NCBI GenBank assembly: GCA_050185825.1
Contig: JBFWZA010000012.1
Location: 124,001-188,000, forward strand
From: SZUA-309 sp050185825
GTDB lineage: Bacteria > Pseudomonadota > Gammaproteobacteria > Pseudomonadales > Azotimanducaceae
Reading direction: 5' to 3'
DNA length: 64,000 nt
Below the pieces are notes generated by a model. That model ran no database searches, had not been told where the DNA came from, and was given only the letters and a program-made list of their open reading frames with translations. The position numbers and the translations under genes were made by a program. Positions 51,510-60,416 of this stretch are shown here, one piece after another. The first letter of the stretch is position 1. Each line of letters opens with the position of its first letter.

Positions 51510-52717
51510 GAGCCGGTCCGGGTGGCCGGATCCGCTGCCGCGGAGAGCACAGTCAGCGTGCGCTGCCTTGCCAGGACCGGATCGTCGGTGAGGCAGGTCA
51601 CGTGTCCCAGTTTGCGCCATGGTCGATCCGGCGCCTTGCCGTACCAGTGCACGATCGTGTCAGCCGCGGCACCCCTGACCCGTGCCGGCGCGCCGACCGG
51701 CAGCTTCGGATCGTTGAGAATGTTCTGGGTGATGGCCGGTGTGAGCAGGCCGGCAGGTCCCAGAGGGGCGCCGAGCACAGCACGCAGCTGCTGCTCGAAC
51801 TGAGAGGTTCGACAGGCCTCGATGGTGTGATGACCGCTGTTGTGGACTCTGGGCGAGATTTCGTTGATCAGCAGGCTGTCGTCCGGCAGCGCGAACAGCT
51901 CGATGGCGAACAGCCCCGGTGTGTTCAGTCGGGAGACGACCGCCCGGGCGATGCCGATGGCCCGCCGTTTCAGCGCGCGGCTGATTCGGGCCGGCGCAAT
52001 CACCCGGTCCAGGATGTTCGCCGCGTCGAGAAACTCCAGCTCGACCGGATCGTAGACGCTGACCTCGCCGTTGCCGTTGTCGGCGACGAGCACCGAGAGC
52101 TCCCTGATACCGGTCAGGCAGGCCTCGATGAGGCTCGGCTGGAGCCAGAGGTCTGCGAGAGCGGCGCGGTTCTTCAGGATCTGCCCACCACGGCCGTCGT
52201 AGCCGCCCGTGAGCGCCTTCTGCACCAGGGGCAGTCCGAAGTGGCGGCCGAGCTGACCGGGATCGGGATCGTGGCCGTTCCACGCCAGAAAGCGATTGAT
52301 GGGCAGACCGTTACGACGCAGCCACTGCTTCTGGGTGAGCTTGTTCTGAAGTCGGAGCATCACCGATGGATCCGGCGCAACGCGTACCCTTTGCAGCCGG
52401 GTGAGGTCGGCCAGTCGCCGTAGCACCTCCGGCGAGACGGTTTCTATTTCGAAGGTGATGCAGTCCGTGCGCGCGGCCAGCGCTTCGGCGGCCGACACGT
52501 CGCCATAGTCCCCGACGACGAGTTCATCGGCGTGCCGTGCAGCGGGGCAGCCGGGGTCCGGGGCGAGCAGGGTGGTGTGCACGTCCAGCTTCCGGGCCGC
52601 CTGGCAGAGCATGCTGCCGAGCTGGCCGCCGCCCACGATGCCGACGCGTCGGCCGCGCAGCGCCCGGGCATCCGCAGCGATCGCGGCATCTGGGAACGGA
52701 AGGGGATTGTTCAACAC
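51506..52717 (-). CDS. purK: N5-carboxyaminoimidazole ribonucleotide synthase PurK
   Basis: 403-residue ATP-grasp enzyme that couples AIR, ATP and bicarbonate to form N5-CAIR. Seen are RRVGIVGGGQLGSMLCQAARKLD, TFEIETVS, KLTQKQWLRRNGLPINRF, LVQKALTGGYDGRGGQIL, and FAIELFALPDDSLLINEISPRVHNSGHHTIEAC. The start is GTG at 52717 (TTG one codon later possible). It heads purK-purE-sbtA-PII; its product uses bicarbonate, which the downstream carrier could provide. Confidence 0.94.
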   Translation of the reverse strand: MLNNPLPFPDAAIAADARALRGRRVGIVGGGQLGSMLCQAARKLDVHTTLLAPDPGCPAARHADELVVGDYGDVSAAEALAARTDCITFEIETVSPEVLRRLADLTRLQRVRVAPDPSVMLRLQNKLTQKQWLRRNGLPINRFLAWNGHDPDPGQLGRHFGLPLVQKALTGGYDGRGGQILKNRAALADLWLQPSLIEACLTGIRELSVLVADNGNGEVSVYDPVELEFLDAANILDRVIAPARISRALKRRAIGIARAVVSRLNTPGLFAIELFALPDDSLLINEISPRVHNSGHHTIEACRTSQFEQQLRAVLGAPLGPAGLLTPAITQNILNDPKLPVGAPARVRGAAADTIVHWYGKAPDRPWRKLGHVTCLTDDPVLARQRTLTVLSAAADPATRTGS

Positions 52718-52764
52718 GGCGTCTCCGACCAGGGCTGGCGGGAGAGGGTACGAATTTCGTTACT

Positions 52765-52791
52765 CAGGTCTATTCGAATAAAGGAGACCTG
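52765..52791. promoter_or_regulatory. Nested inverted repeats upstream of purK
   Basis: A perfect outer repeat CAGGTC/GACCTG encloses the perfect palindrome TATTCGAATA (52771-52780), within a 225-base gap between purK and the DUF533-like gene. CGAATTTCG just before and AATTCGAT just after repeat the same ATTCG core. This may be an operator or leader structure of purK. It does not match the E. coli PurR operator. Confidence 0.5.
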
Positions 52792-52942
52792 TAATTCGAT
52801 CAAACCGATGTAACGGCTTGACCGAAAGGTTCACTGCAAAGTTCGGTAAAGCGGAACTCCGGCGGCGGAAAAACCCGCTTTTTCCTGCCCGCATCCCCAG
52901 GGACCATACCCGGGTCTGCAACGTAGAAGACAGAGGTGTCGG

Positions 52943-53374
52943 ATGAAGCTGAACAAAGTCATCGACGCGAGCCGGGCCGCGGATGGACCGGCAGCTTCCC
53001 TGCTGGCGCGCGCTGTGATTGCGGCTGCCGCCGCCGACGGCCACACCAGTGCCCGGGACCGGCGCTGCATCCGGTTGCTGCTCGATGCGCTTGCGTTGAC
53101 GAACATCGAGAAGCGACTGCTGATCGATGAGCTCGACAGGCCGCTGAAACTGCACGAGGTTGCCGAGCAGGCGCTGGCGATGGGCGCCGCGATGGAGGTC
53201 TACCGCGTCTCGGCGCTGATCATCGATCGGCGCCGATCCCGAGGCAGGGTCTATCTTGCAGACCTGGCGGAGATTCTCGCGCTGCCGCCGCCGCTGGTTC
53301 GGCAGATCCACGAAGAGGTGATGGCGTCTCTGCTGGAGCCCGTTGCCACGGCGGTATCAGGACGGGCGGCCTGA
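52943..53374 (+). CDS. DUF533/TerB-like protein
   Basis: 143-residue helical protein. ASLLARAVIAAAAADGHTSARDRRCIRLLLDALAL and the later paired helices match the TerB-like fold of DUF533 (YebE) proteins. No signal peptide is evident. It is divergent from purK. Function unknown. Confidence 0.7.
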   Translation: MKLNKVIDASRAADGPAASLLARAVIAAAAADGHTSARDRRCIRLLLDALALTNIEKRLLIDELDRPLKLHEVAEQALAMGAAMEVYRVSALIIDRRRSRGRVYLADLAEILALPPPLVRQIHEEVMASLLEPVATAVSGRAA

Positions 53375-53399
53375 TCGGTCGGTGGACGTCCGATGGACC

Positions 53400-54071
53400 T
53401 CAGGGCGTTCCCGCACCCAGCTCATCGATCTGGCGACGCAATTCAGCCACTTCCGCTTCCAGTGCCGCCACCCGGGCCTCGAGGGACGCGGTCTGCCCGG
53501 CGGCGGATGATCCGCCGGACTGCCGGCTCTGGTTCGCGCGGGCGGCGACCGGCGGCGGGGCGTTGCCTGACAGCAGGTGCATCCATGCCGAGTCCCGCCT
53601 GCCGGGTTCCCGCGGCAGCTCCGCCACCAGCGGGCCGCCCGTGCGGTCCCGGAGTCCTTCGAGGGTTTCCAGCACCTCGTCGTTGTCTGCAAAGGTGTGC
53701 AGCCGGCCGACGTTCGCTCTGAGCTCGCCGGGTGTGCGCGGCCCGCGGAGCAGCAGCACCGTCATGATGGCGAACTGGGCCGGATCGAACTGCCAGTCGG
53801 AGAAGGGGGTGTTGCACAGCCGCTGGCTGTACTTCGCCGCCTGGGTCCGGAAATTCTCGTCCGTCCGGATCAGGCGCTTGCCCTCCAGCGAGCGGACGGT
53901 GGCCTGCACCTCGCCGGGCGACAGGTTCATCACCGGCTCGCGTGACGACTTCTGGTTGCAGGCGTTGGTCAGGGCGTTCAGCGTCAGCGGGTAGATGTCC
54001 GGCGTGATCACGGACTTCTCCATGAGGCAGCCGATCACCCGGGCTTCTCTGTCGGTAAGCTCGATGGGCAT
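53400..54071 (-). CDS. yceH: YceH family protein (UPF0502)
   Basis: 223-residue protein. The winged-helix-like repeats LTDREARVIGCLMEKSVITPDIYPLTLNALTNACNQKSSREPVM and QFAIMTVLLLRGPRTPGELRAN are characteristic of YceH. The C-terminus forms a short coiled coil (ASLEARVAALEAEVAELRRQIDEL). It lies six bases after the hydrolase gene stop in the same direction, so it could be co-transcribed. Its role is unknown. Confidence 0.92.
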   Translation of the reverse strand: MPIELTDREARVIGCLMEKSVITPDIYPLTLNALTNACNQKSSREPVMNLSPGEVQATVRSLEGKRLIRTDENFRTQAAKYSQRLCNTPFSDWQFDPAQFAIMTVLLLRGPRTPGELRANVGRLHTFADNDEVLETLEGLRDRTGGPLVAELPREPGRRDSAWMHLLSGNAPPPVAARANQSRQSGGSSAAGQTASLEARVAALEAEVAELRRQIDELGAGTP

Positions 54072-54076
54072 GTCGG

Positions 54077-55204
54077 TTACGGCGAGTCCGGCGCGTCCAG
54101 CTCGGCGAGAAACGCGAGCACCGCAGCGTTCGTGGCATCCGCCGCCTCCTGCTGCACCCAGTGGCCGACGCCCGGAAGGAGCACCACGCCCCGGAGGTCC
54201 GGGACCGTATCGGCCATCATCGCCTGCAGATCGTCCTTCGAGGCGCCGCCGATCACCAGATCCTGGGCACCGGCGACGAACAGCGTCGGCACCTCGATGC
54301 GCGCGTCCGCGAGTGCGGCGGTGAGCTCCCAGTTCCGGCCGATGTTCCGGTAGTAGTTCAGGCCGCCCCGAAAGCCGGCAGCTTCGAACTGACTGACGTA
54401 GTAGTCGAGGTCCGCCTCGGTGAGCCAGTCCGGCAATCCCAGGGGCTCACCGATGCGCACAATCCAGCCGCCCGCGGAACGCTTCGGGTCCGTCACCTCC
54501 GGCGGCTGGCGCGGTGAGTTCGGTGACTGGTAGATGCGGAACAGGAAGTCGCGGACGTTGGCGTCGTACTCCGCTTCGGCCACGCCGCCCGGCTCGTTGT
54601 GGTAGAGCATGTAGAAGAAGTTGTCGCCGAAGTTCTGGCGCATGCCGTCCATGGGGTTGGTCGGACCGCGGCCACCGTGCGGGACGCTCATCAGCACCAG
54701 CGCCCGGAACCGGTCCGGATGCAGCAGCACGGTGTGCGCCGCCACCGGCGAGCCCCAGTCGTGGCCCACCATCACCGCCCGCTCGACACCGAGCGCATCC
54801 AGGATGCCCACCATGTCTGCCGCCAGGGTGACGACGTCGTAGGCGTTCACGTCCTCCGGCGCGTCGGAGCCGCCGTAACCCCGCATATCGGGCGCCACGG
54901 CGCGGTAACCGGCCTCAGCCAGGGCGGCGAGCTGATGGCGCCAGGAGTACCAGGACTCCGGCCAGCCGTGGGCGAGCAGCACCACGGGTCCTTCGCCCAT
55001 CTCGGCCACGCGCAGGCGGATGCCGTTGCTTTCCACCACGGACAATCGCACACCCGGCAGCAGTGTTTCCTCGAGGCTTGGTGCAGGGGCCATGGCCGTC
55101 TCCTCGGCAGGGGTGGAGGGCTCTGTGGACTTCGGCTCCTGGCCACAGGCCGACAGTGCGAGCAGCGCGGTCAGCAGCCAGGTTCCATTGCTTGCGACGT
55201 TCAT
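54077..55204 (-). CDS. Epoxide-hydrolase-like alpha/beta hydrolase lipoprotein
   Basis: 375-residue lipoprotein (TALLALSACGQEP lipobox). The alpha/beta-hydrolase core reads GPVVLLAHGWPESWYSWRHQLAALAEAGYRAVAPDMRGYGGSD, with Asp as nucleophile in VMVGHDWGSPVAA, as in epoxide hydrolases and haloalkane dehalogenases. The catalytic His is in VVLLPGVGHWVQQEAADA. It lies in the envelope, divergent from the carboxylase. The 55204 start begins the signal peptide after GGGGAGAAG. Confidence 0.88.
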   Translation of the reverse strand: MNVASNGTWLLTALLALSACGQEPKSTEPSTPAEETAMAPAPSLEETLLPGVRLSVVESNGIRLRVAEMGEGPVVLLAHGWPESWYSWRHQLAALAEAGYRAVAPDMRGYGGSDAPEDVNAYDVVTLAADMVGILDALGVERAVMVGHDWGSPVAAHTVLLHPDRFRALVLMSVPHGGRGPTNPMDGMRQNFGDNFFYMLYHNEPGGVAEAEYDANVRDFLFRIYQSPNSPRQPPEVTDPKRSAGGWIVRIGEPLGLPDWLTEADLDYYVSQFEAAGFRGGLNYYRNIGRNWELTAALADARIEVPTLFVAGAQDLVIGGASKDDLQAMMADTVPDLRGVVLLPGVGHWVQQEAADATNAAVLAFLAELDAPDSP

Positions 55205-55318
55205 AGCGCTTCTCCCCCGTGCACGTTTTCCCCCGGTCGATCCGCCGGGATCAACTGCGGTATCTTCTAACGCCCGGTGGTGGAACACAAACCGCCGGGT
55301 TCACTTCAGGGGAGAGAC

Positions 55319-58300
55319 ATGCAGGACAGGACTGGGAGGCGGGACGTGCCGCCGTTCAGACGGATACTCATCGCCAATCGGGGTGAGATCGCCGTCCGCA
55401 TCGCCCGGGCGGCGGCCGGGCTCGGGGTGGAAACGGTCGGCGTATTCGCGCCCGTGGATGCGCTGTCGCTGCACACGCGCTGCGTGACCGAACCGCAGCC
55501 CCTGCCGGACGCCGGTGATCCCGTGAGCGCCTATCTGGACATGGACGCACTGCTCGCGGTCGCGCGGGAGACGGGTTGTGATGCGGTGCATCCCGGCTAC
55601 GGGTTTCTCTCGGAGAACGCGACGTTCGCACGCCGCTGCGCGGAAGCGGGGCTCGTCTTCGTCGGCCCGAGCGCGGACGTGCTGGCCCTGTTCGGCGACA
55701 AGGTGCGGGCCCGGGCGTTTGCCCGGGAGCTCGGGGTGCCCACCATACCCGGCAGCCCGGATGCGCTGGGCAGCGTGGAAGCCGCCATCGCTGCCGCCGC
55801 GGAAGCGGGCTATCCGGTGATGCTCAAGGCGTCGGCCGGAGGCGGCGGCCGCGGCATGCGGCTGGTGCGTTCGGAATCGGAGATGGCGGACGCCTTTGCG
55901 CGCTGCACCGGTGAGGCGCAGTCGGCGTTCGGCAACGGCAGCCTGTTCCTGGAGAAGCACATCGAGCGACCCAGGCACATCGAGATACAGGTGCTCGGCG
56001 ATCACACCGGGAACGTGATCCATCTGCGCGAGCGGGACTGCTCCATCCAGATCCGCCACCAGAAGGTGGTCGAGATCGCCCCGGCGACCGGTCTGGACCC
56101 GGCGCTGCTGGAACGGATGCTCGACGATGCCGTGCGGATGGCGACAAGTGCCGGTTACACGAATGCGGGCACCGTGGAATTCCTTGTCAGGCCGGAAGAG
56201 AGCGCCTGCTGGTTCATCGAGTGCAACCCGCGGATCCAGGTGGAGCACACGGTCACCGAGCAGGTGATGGGCGTGGATCTGGTGGAAGCGCAGATCCGTC
56301 TGGCTGCCGGCGCGACGCTCGCCGAGCTCGGCCTCGAGGACCAGACGCGGGTGGGCGAACCGAGGGGGTACGCGATTCAGGCCAGGGTGGTCGCTCAGGG
56401 CGTGGGTGCCATCAGCGCCTACAAGGAGCCGTCGGGAGCGGGAATCCGGGTGGATGCCAACGGCTACGCCGGCTACGCGCCGCCGCCGCAGTTCGACCCG
56501 CTGCTGGCCAAGGTGATCTGCAGCACGCCGGCCGGGAGCAGCTTTCCGGCCGCCGTGGCGAAAACACGCCGCGCGCTCGGCGAGTTCCACATCGGCGCGC
56601 TGCCGACCAATCTCGCGCTGCTCGATCGGATCCTGGCGCACGAGCAGGTGCTCTCCGGTGACGCCCGCACCACGCTCACTGCGGAGGCGCCCGAGCTCGC
56701 CCGCAGCACCGGTTCTGCTGCGACGAAGAGCGCCACCGTGGCTCTGCTCGAGCAGCAGGCCCTGAGCCTGGGTGCCGGCGCCCGCGCGCCGGTCGGACAC
56801 GAGCCCACCCACCTGCCGCAGGTTGCGGTGGGTGAGGGCGAGGTCGGCGTGGAAGCGGCGATGACGGGCCGCATCGTGAGCGTCAGCGCCGCCGAGGGCG
56901 ACGTGGTGTCCAGGGGCGACACGCTGGCTGTGGTCAGCGCCATGAAGATGGAGTCCATTCTCAGCGCGCCCTGCGCCGGCACCGTGGCAGCCGCGCTCAC
57001 GCTCGCCGAGGGCGACAGCGTCGGTGCGGGCCAGAGGCTCTTTGCCATCACGCCTGCTGCGGAGGCTGACGACGCAGACGCGGGCAGCGATGCGCAGACC
57101 TGGGGTCCGACCCTCGAGGAGGTCGCGACGCTGAAGGGGCTGGCGCAGGCCCGCCTGGCACCCGGCTCCGAGGATCCGGGCGTGGTCCGGCAGCGGGAGC
57201 GGGGCAAGCTCACCTGTCGGGAGCGCATAGACCTGCTGCTCGACCCGGGTTCGTTCAGGGAGGTGGGCAGCATTGCCGGATTCGCGTCCTACGACGGGGA
57301 CGGCCACATCTCGGCATTCACCCCGGCGAACAGCGTCGGCGGCTGGGGCACCATCGCCGAGCGGCCGGTGGTGGTCTGCGCGGACGACTTCACTTCCCGC
57401 GGCGGTCACGCGGACGGCGCGATCGGCGCGAAGAGCGGCTATCTCGACCGCCTCGCCATGGAGATGCGTATTCCGTCGCTGCGGCTGCTCGACGGATCGT
57501 CGGGCGGTGGCAGCGTGGCGGCCATGGTGCCGGAGCAGAAGAAGTCGGGCGAGAGCCGTGCCAAGGAGAGCTCCGGGGCCATTGAAGCGGGGCGACCCAG
57601 GGTGGCGGGCGGCGGCGGTTCCTTCCTGCCCGGGCATCTGGGCAGCAGCATGTACGCAGAGCAGCTCGCCACGGTGCCGGTGGTGAACCTGCTGCTCGGC
57701 AGCGTGGTGGGCATCGGCGCGGCCAAGGCGGTGCTCGGCCACTTCTCGGTGATGGTGCGCGACATCGCGCAGCTCTTCGTGGCGGGGCCGCCCGTGGTCT
57801 CCCACGCCATGGGTTACGACATCACGAAGGAGGACCTGGGCGGCTGGCACATTCACTGCCGGAACGGCTCCGTGGACAATCTGGCGGAGACCGAGGCCGA
57901 CGCCATGGCGCAGGCGCGGCGCTTTCTCTCTTACCTGCCGGCGTCGGTCTACGAGGCGCCGCCCGTCCTGCCGCCGGACCCGGCGGACCCGCCGGATCGC
58001 CGGGAAGAGGCGCTCTTCACGCTGATTCCCCGGAGCCGCACCGCCACTTTCGACGTGCGCAAGGCGATCCGGCTCATGGCGGATCGGGATTCCTTCTTCG
58101 AGATCGGCCGGTTGTGGGGCACGGACCAGGTGGTGGGTTTCGCACGCTTCAACGGCCGTGCCGTCGGCGTCATCGCCTCCGACAGCCAGCACGCCAACGG
58201 CGGCGCGCTGACGGCGGACGGCTGCGACAAGCTCACCCGGCATCTGGATCTCTGCGATCTGTTTCACCTGCCCGTGCTGAATCTGGTGGACAATCCCGGC

Positions 58301-58759
58301 TTCGCGGTGGGTCTCGAGCACGAGCTCGCCGGCACGATCCGCAAGGGCGGTGAGTGGATGGTGGCCTTCGCCCAGACGAAGGTGCCGATCTTCACCGTGA
58401 TCATGCGCCGCAGCTTCGGCGTCGCCGGCAACAACTACGCCACACCCCGTTCGCGGCCGTCCGTGCGCGTCGTCTGGCCGGCGGCGGACGTGGGCGGCAT
58501 TCCCCCGGAGGGTGGCATCGAAGCGGCGTACAAGCGCCAGCTTGCCGAAGCCGAGGACCCGGTGGCGTTTCGCGCGGAGCTCATGGCCCGGATCGAGAGC
58601 GCCCGGGGCCCCGTGGGGCCGCTCAGCCGTTTCCAGATGGAGGAGATGATCGATCCGCGGGATACCCGCCGCTACGTCTGTGAGTGGATCGACGCGGCGT
58701 ACCGGGTAATCTCCGCCCCCGGTCAGCTGGTCTCCCGGCCGCTGCAGTTCCGACCCTGA
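55319..58759 (+). CDS. Single-chain biotin-dependent acyl-CoA carboxylase (BC-BCCP-CT)
   Basis: 1146-residue enzyme with all three parts of an acyl-CoA carboxylase. Biotin carboxylase: residues about 13-460 (RRILIANRGEIAVRIARAA; KASAGGGGRGM; WFIECNPRIQVEHTVTEQVMG). Biotin carrier: about 515-585, with biotinyl Lys543 in SAMKMES. Carboxyltransferase: about 610-1146, with SSGGGSVAAMVPEQKKSGES and NLVDNPGFAVGLEHELAGTIRKGG. This order resembles single-polypeptide long-chain acyl-CoA carboxylases rather than the usual two-subunit PCC/ACC. The ATG follows AGGGGAGAGAC. Its acyl-CoA substrate is unknown. Confidence 0.92.
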   Translation: MQDRTGRRDVPPFRRILIANRGEIAVRIARAAAGLGVETVGVFAPVDALSLHTRCVTEPQPLPDAGDPVSAYLDMDALLAVARETGCDAVHPGYGFLSENATFARRCAEAGLVFVGPSADVLALFGDKVRARAFARELGVPTIPGSPDALGSVEAAIAAAAEAGYPVMLKASAGGGGRGMRLVRSESEMADAFARCTGEAQSAFGNGSLFLEKHIERPRHIEIQVLGDHTGNVIHLRERDCSIQIRHQKVVEIAPATGLDPALLERMLDDAVRMATSAGYTNAGTVEFLVRPEESACWFIECNPRIQVEHTVTEQVMGVDLVEAQIRLAAGATLAELGLEDQTRVGEPRGYAIQARVVAQGVGAISAYKEPSGAGIRVDANGYAGYAPPPQFDPLLAKVICSTPAGSSFPAAVAKTRRALGEFHIGALPTNLALLDRILAHEQVLSGDARTTLTAEAPELARSTGSAATKSATVALLEQQALSLGAGARAPVGHEPTHLPQVAVGEGEVGVEAAMTGRIVSVSAAEGDVVSRGDTLAVVSAMKMESILSAPCAGTVAAALTLAEGDSVGAGQRLFAITPAAEADDADAGSDAQTWGPTLEEVATLKGLAQARLAPGSEDPGVVRQRERGKLTCRERIDLLLDPGSFREVGSIAGFASYDGDGHISAFTPANSVGGWGTIAERPVVVCADDFTSRGGHADGAIGAKSGYLDRLAMEMRIPSLRLLDGSSGGGSVAAMVPEQKKSGESRAKESSGAIEAGRPRVAGGGGSFLPGHLGSSMYAEQLATVPVVNLLLGSVVGIGAAKAVLGHFSVMVRDIAQLFVAGPPVVSHAMGYDITKEDLGGWHIHCRNGSVDNLAETEADAMAQARRFLSYLPASVYEAPPVLPPDPADPPDRREEALFTLIPRSRTATFDVRKAIRLMADRDSFFEIGRLWGTDQVVGFARFNGRAVGVIASDSQHANGGALTADGCDKLTRHLDLCDLFHLPVLNLVDNPGFAVGLEHELAGTIRKGGEWMVAFAQTKVPIFTVIMRRSFGVAGNNYATPRSRPSVRVVWPAADVGGIPPEGGIEAAYKRQLAEAEDPVAFRAELMARIESARGPVGPLSRFQMEEMIDPRDTRRYVCEWIDAAYRVISAPGQLVSRPLQFRP

Positions 58760-58866
58760 AGCGCGAGGTTCGGACTAAGGGAAAGTACCTAGGCCTTCCG
58801 GGTCAACCGTTGTGGTGGTGAGGCGTTGTAACGGGTATCCAATCACGATGATAAGGAAGCATCACG

Positions 58867-59175
58867 ATGCGAACCCGAGGTAGAACGCTCCTGCTCTCAC
58901 TGCTCGCCGCGACCGTCAGCGTCCCGGCGCTTGCCGATCACAACAGCAAATGGGGTGAGGGCTGGGCGAACATGCCGAACGACATCCACAACACCCGGAT
59001 CGACACCCGGGGCGACAACGACGCGTTCCGCGATTTCGTCCGCTACGGCAACGGCGCCGACTCGGTGAACCGGTTCGAGACCGGCGACGCGCGCGGTAAG
59101 GCGAGATCCGTGGATCGCGGTCAGCGGCCGTCGTCTTCGACCCGCCAGGGGCAGGGAGGCGGCCGCGGACGCTGA
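58867..59175 (+). CDS. Small secreted protein, unknown
   Basis: 102-residue protein with a clear signal peptide (LLLSLLAATVSVPALA). The mature 79 residues are hydrophilic, Asn/Asp/Arg-rich and end in a Ser/Gly/Arg-rich tail (RPSSSTRQGQGGGRGR). No domain is recognised. It has a ribosome-like AAGGAAG stretch upstream of 58867. It follows the carboxylase after 107 bases and precedes a DUF2845 gene. Confidence 0.65.
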   Translation: MRTRGRTLLLSLLAATVSVPALADHNSKWGEGWANMPNDIHNTRIDTRGDNDAFRDFVRYGNGADSVNRFETGDARGKARSVDRGQRPSSSTRQGQGGGRGR

Positions 59176-59258
59176 TCCGCGCGACTGCTCCGGCGCGGCG
59201 CCTGCTCGCCGCGCCGCGGGCACTTGGCAGGCGACGCGACCGGCGGTAGCGTTCGCTC

Positions 59259-59579
59259 ATGTGCCGCCTGCCGACCTTTCTGCTTGCCGTCTGCCTGCTG
59301 CCGGTTTCCATGGCGGCCCTCGCCAACTCCATGCGCTGTGGTGACAGCCTGATTCAGCGCGGCTACACCTTTTTCGAAGTGCTCGAGCGCTGCGGCGAGC
59401 CCGATCTGCAGTACGCCTGGGACGAGGTCTACGTGCCCGGCGTGACCGCCCGACTCACGGAATGGGTCTACGAGCAGGGACCGAACAAATTCCGCCGCGT
59501 GCTCACCTTCGACAAAGGGCGGCTCGAGCGCATCGAGCTGCGGCCGAAGCCGGAAGTGTCGCTGGAGTCCATCGACTGA
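59259..59579 (+). CDS. DUF2845 family secreted protein
   Basis: 106-residue exported protein. The signal peptide (FLLAVCLLPVSMAALA) is followed by the DUF2845 pattern NSMRCGDSLIQRGYTFFEVLERCGEPDLQ, with the two conserved Cys, and LTEWVYEQGPNKFRRVLTFDKGRLERIE. Function unknown. It converges on the HAD gene, 13 bases from its stop. Confidence 0.85.
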   Translation: MCRLPTFLLAVCLLPVSMAALANSMRCGDSLIQRGYTFFEVLERCGEPDLQYAWDEVYVPGVTARLTEWVYEQGPNKFRRVLTFDKGRLERIELRPKPEVSLESID

Positions 59580-59592
59580 AGCGTGGTCGGTT

Positions 59593-60396
59593 TCAGGACA
59601 GAAGATTGCGGTGAATCCAATCCGCGATCGTGTCCTCGTCGCAGTCACCAATGACCTGGTCAGCGGCTGCGTGGACGAGCTCGTGGCCGTTGCTCATGGC
59701 AATACCCGTACCCACCACCGACATCAGATCCAGGTCTGGCAGGTCATCGCCGAAGGCTATTGACGCCGAGAGATCCAGGCCGAGTTCGTCTGCAACCATT
59801 CCGAGCGCAGGTGCTTTGTCCACGTCAGCGGGTACGATGTTCAGAAATGTCTGCGCGTCCGCCGGGATGAATCGCAGCGCGGGGAACCCACGGGCAAGTC
59901 CCAGCGCTTCATCGAGCGCGCGACCCAGACCGTCTACGGCGATTTTGGTGACCTGTATGGGATCGATCAGGCCCTCGTGAACCACCATGTCAGGGGTGGC
60001 AGCGTGGACCGTCCAGAGGTCGTGCGCGTCGAGCGGATGGCTCAGGGCGAACCGCTGCCCGTCCGTCTCCAGGGAGTAGCGGAGATCGTGTGAGGTAGCA
60101 CTGAGGGCGTCGAGCAGCGGCGTGAGGTCGGCTCCGACGTGACCCAGCAGCCGGGCATTCCCGGCGCCGGGAGACCAGATGGCCGCGCCGTTCAGGCTGA
60201 TGGTCGTACAGAGGTCGAGGAGAGCGGATGGCAGAAACTGCCGGATGCTGCGGATCGGACGTGACGTGGCGATGACCAGAGTGAAACCGACGCTCGCTGC
60301 CTGCAGCAGTGCCTGAAGGTTGGACGTGCTGACGGACCGGTCGCGCCGCAGCAGCGTTCCGTCCAGATCGAAAACCAGTGCGCTGCAATTCGGCAT
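59593..60396 (-). CDS. HAD hydrolase, Cof subfamily (IIB)
   Basis: 267-residue phosphatase. HAD motif 1 is VFDLDGTLLRRDRSV, motif 2 is VIATSRP, and motif 4 is IAFGDDLPDLDLM; the Cof-type cap lies between. Phosphosugar or FMN-type substrates are usual for the family. It follows the MFS gene by 20 bases in the same direction. Confidence 0.88.
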   Translation of the reverse strand: MPNCSALVFDLDGTLLRRDRSVSTSNLQALLQAASVGFTLVIATSRPIRSIRQFLPSALLDLCTTISLNGAAIWSPGAGNARLLGHVGADLTPLLDALSATSHDLRYSLETDGQRFALSHPLDAHDLWTVHAATPDMVVHEGLIDPIQVTKIAVDGLGRALDEALGLARGFPALRFIPADAQTFLNIVPADVDKAPALGMVADELGLDLSASIAFGDDLPDLDLMSVVGTGIAMSNGHELVHAAADQVIGDCDEDTIADWIHRNLLS

Positions 60397-60416
60397 GCCC
60401 GTTTGCTCTGACGGCG

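Noticed and set aside
55301..58321. A 1006-residue open frame antisense to the carboxylase
   Set aside because: His/Arg/Gly-rich shadow of the GC-rich carboxylase gene with no recognisable domain.
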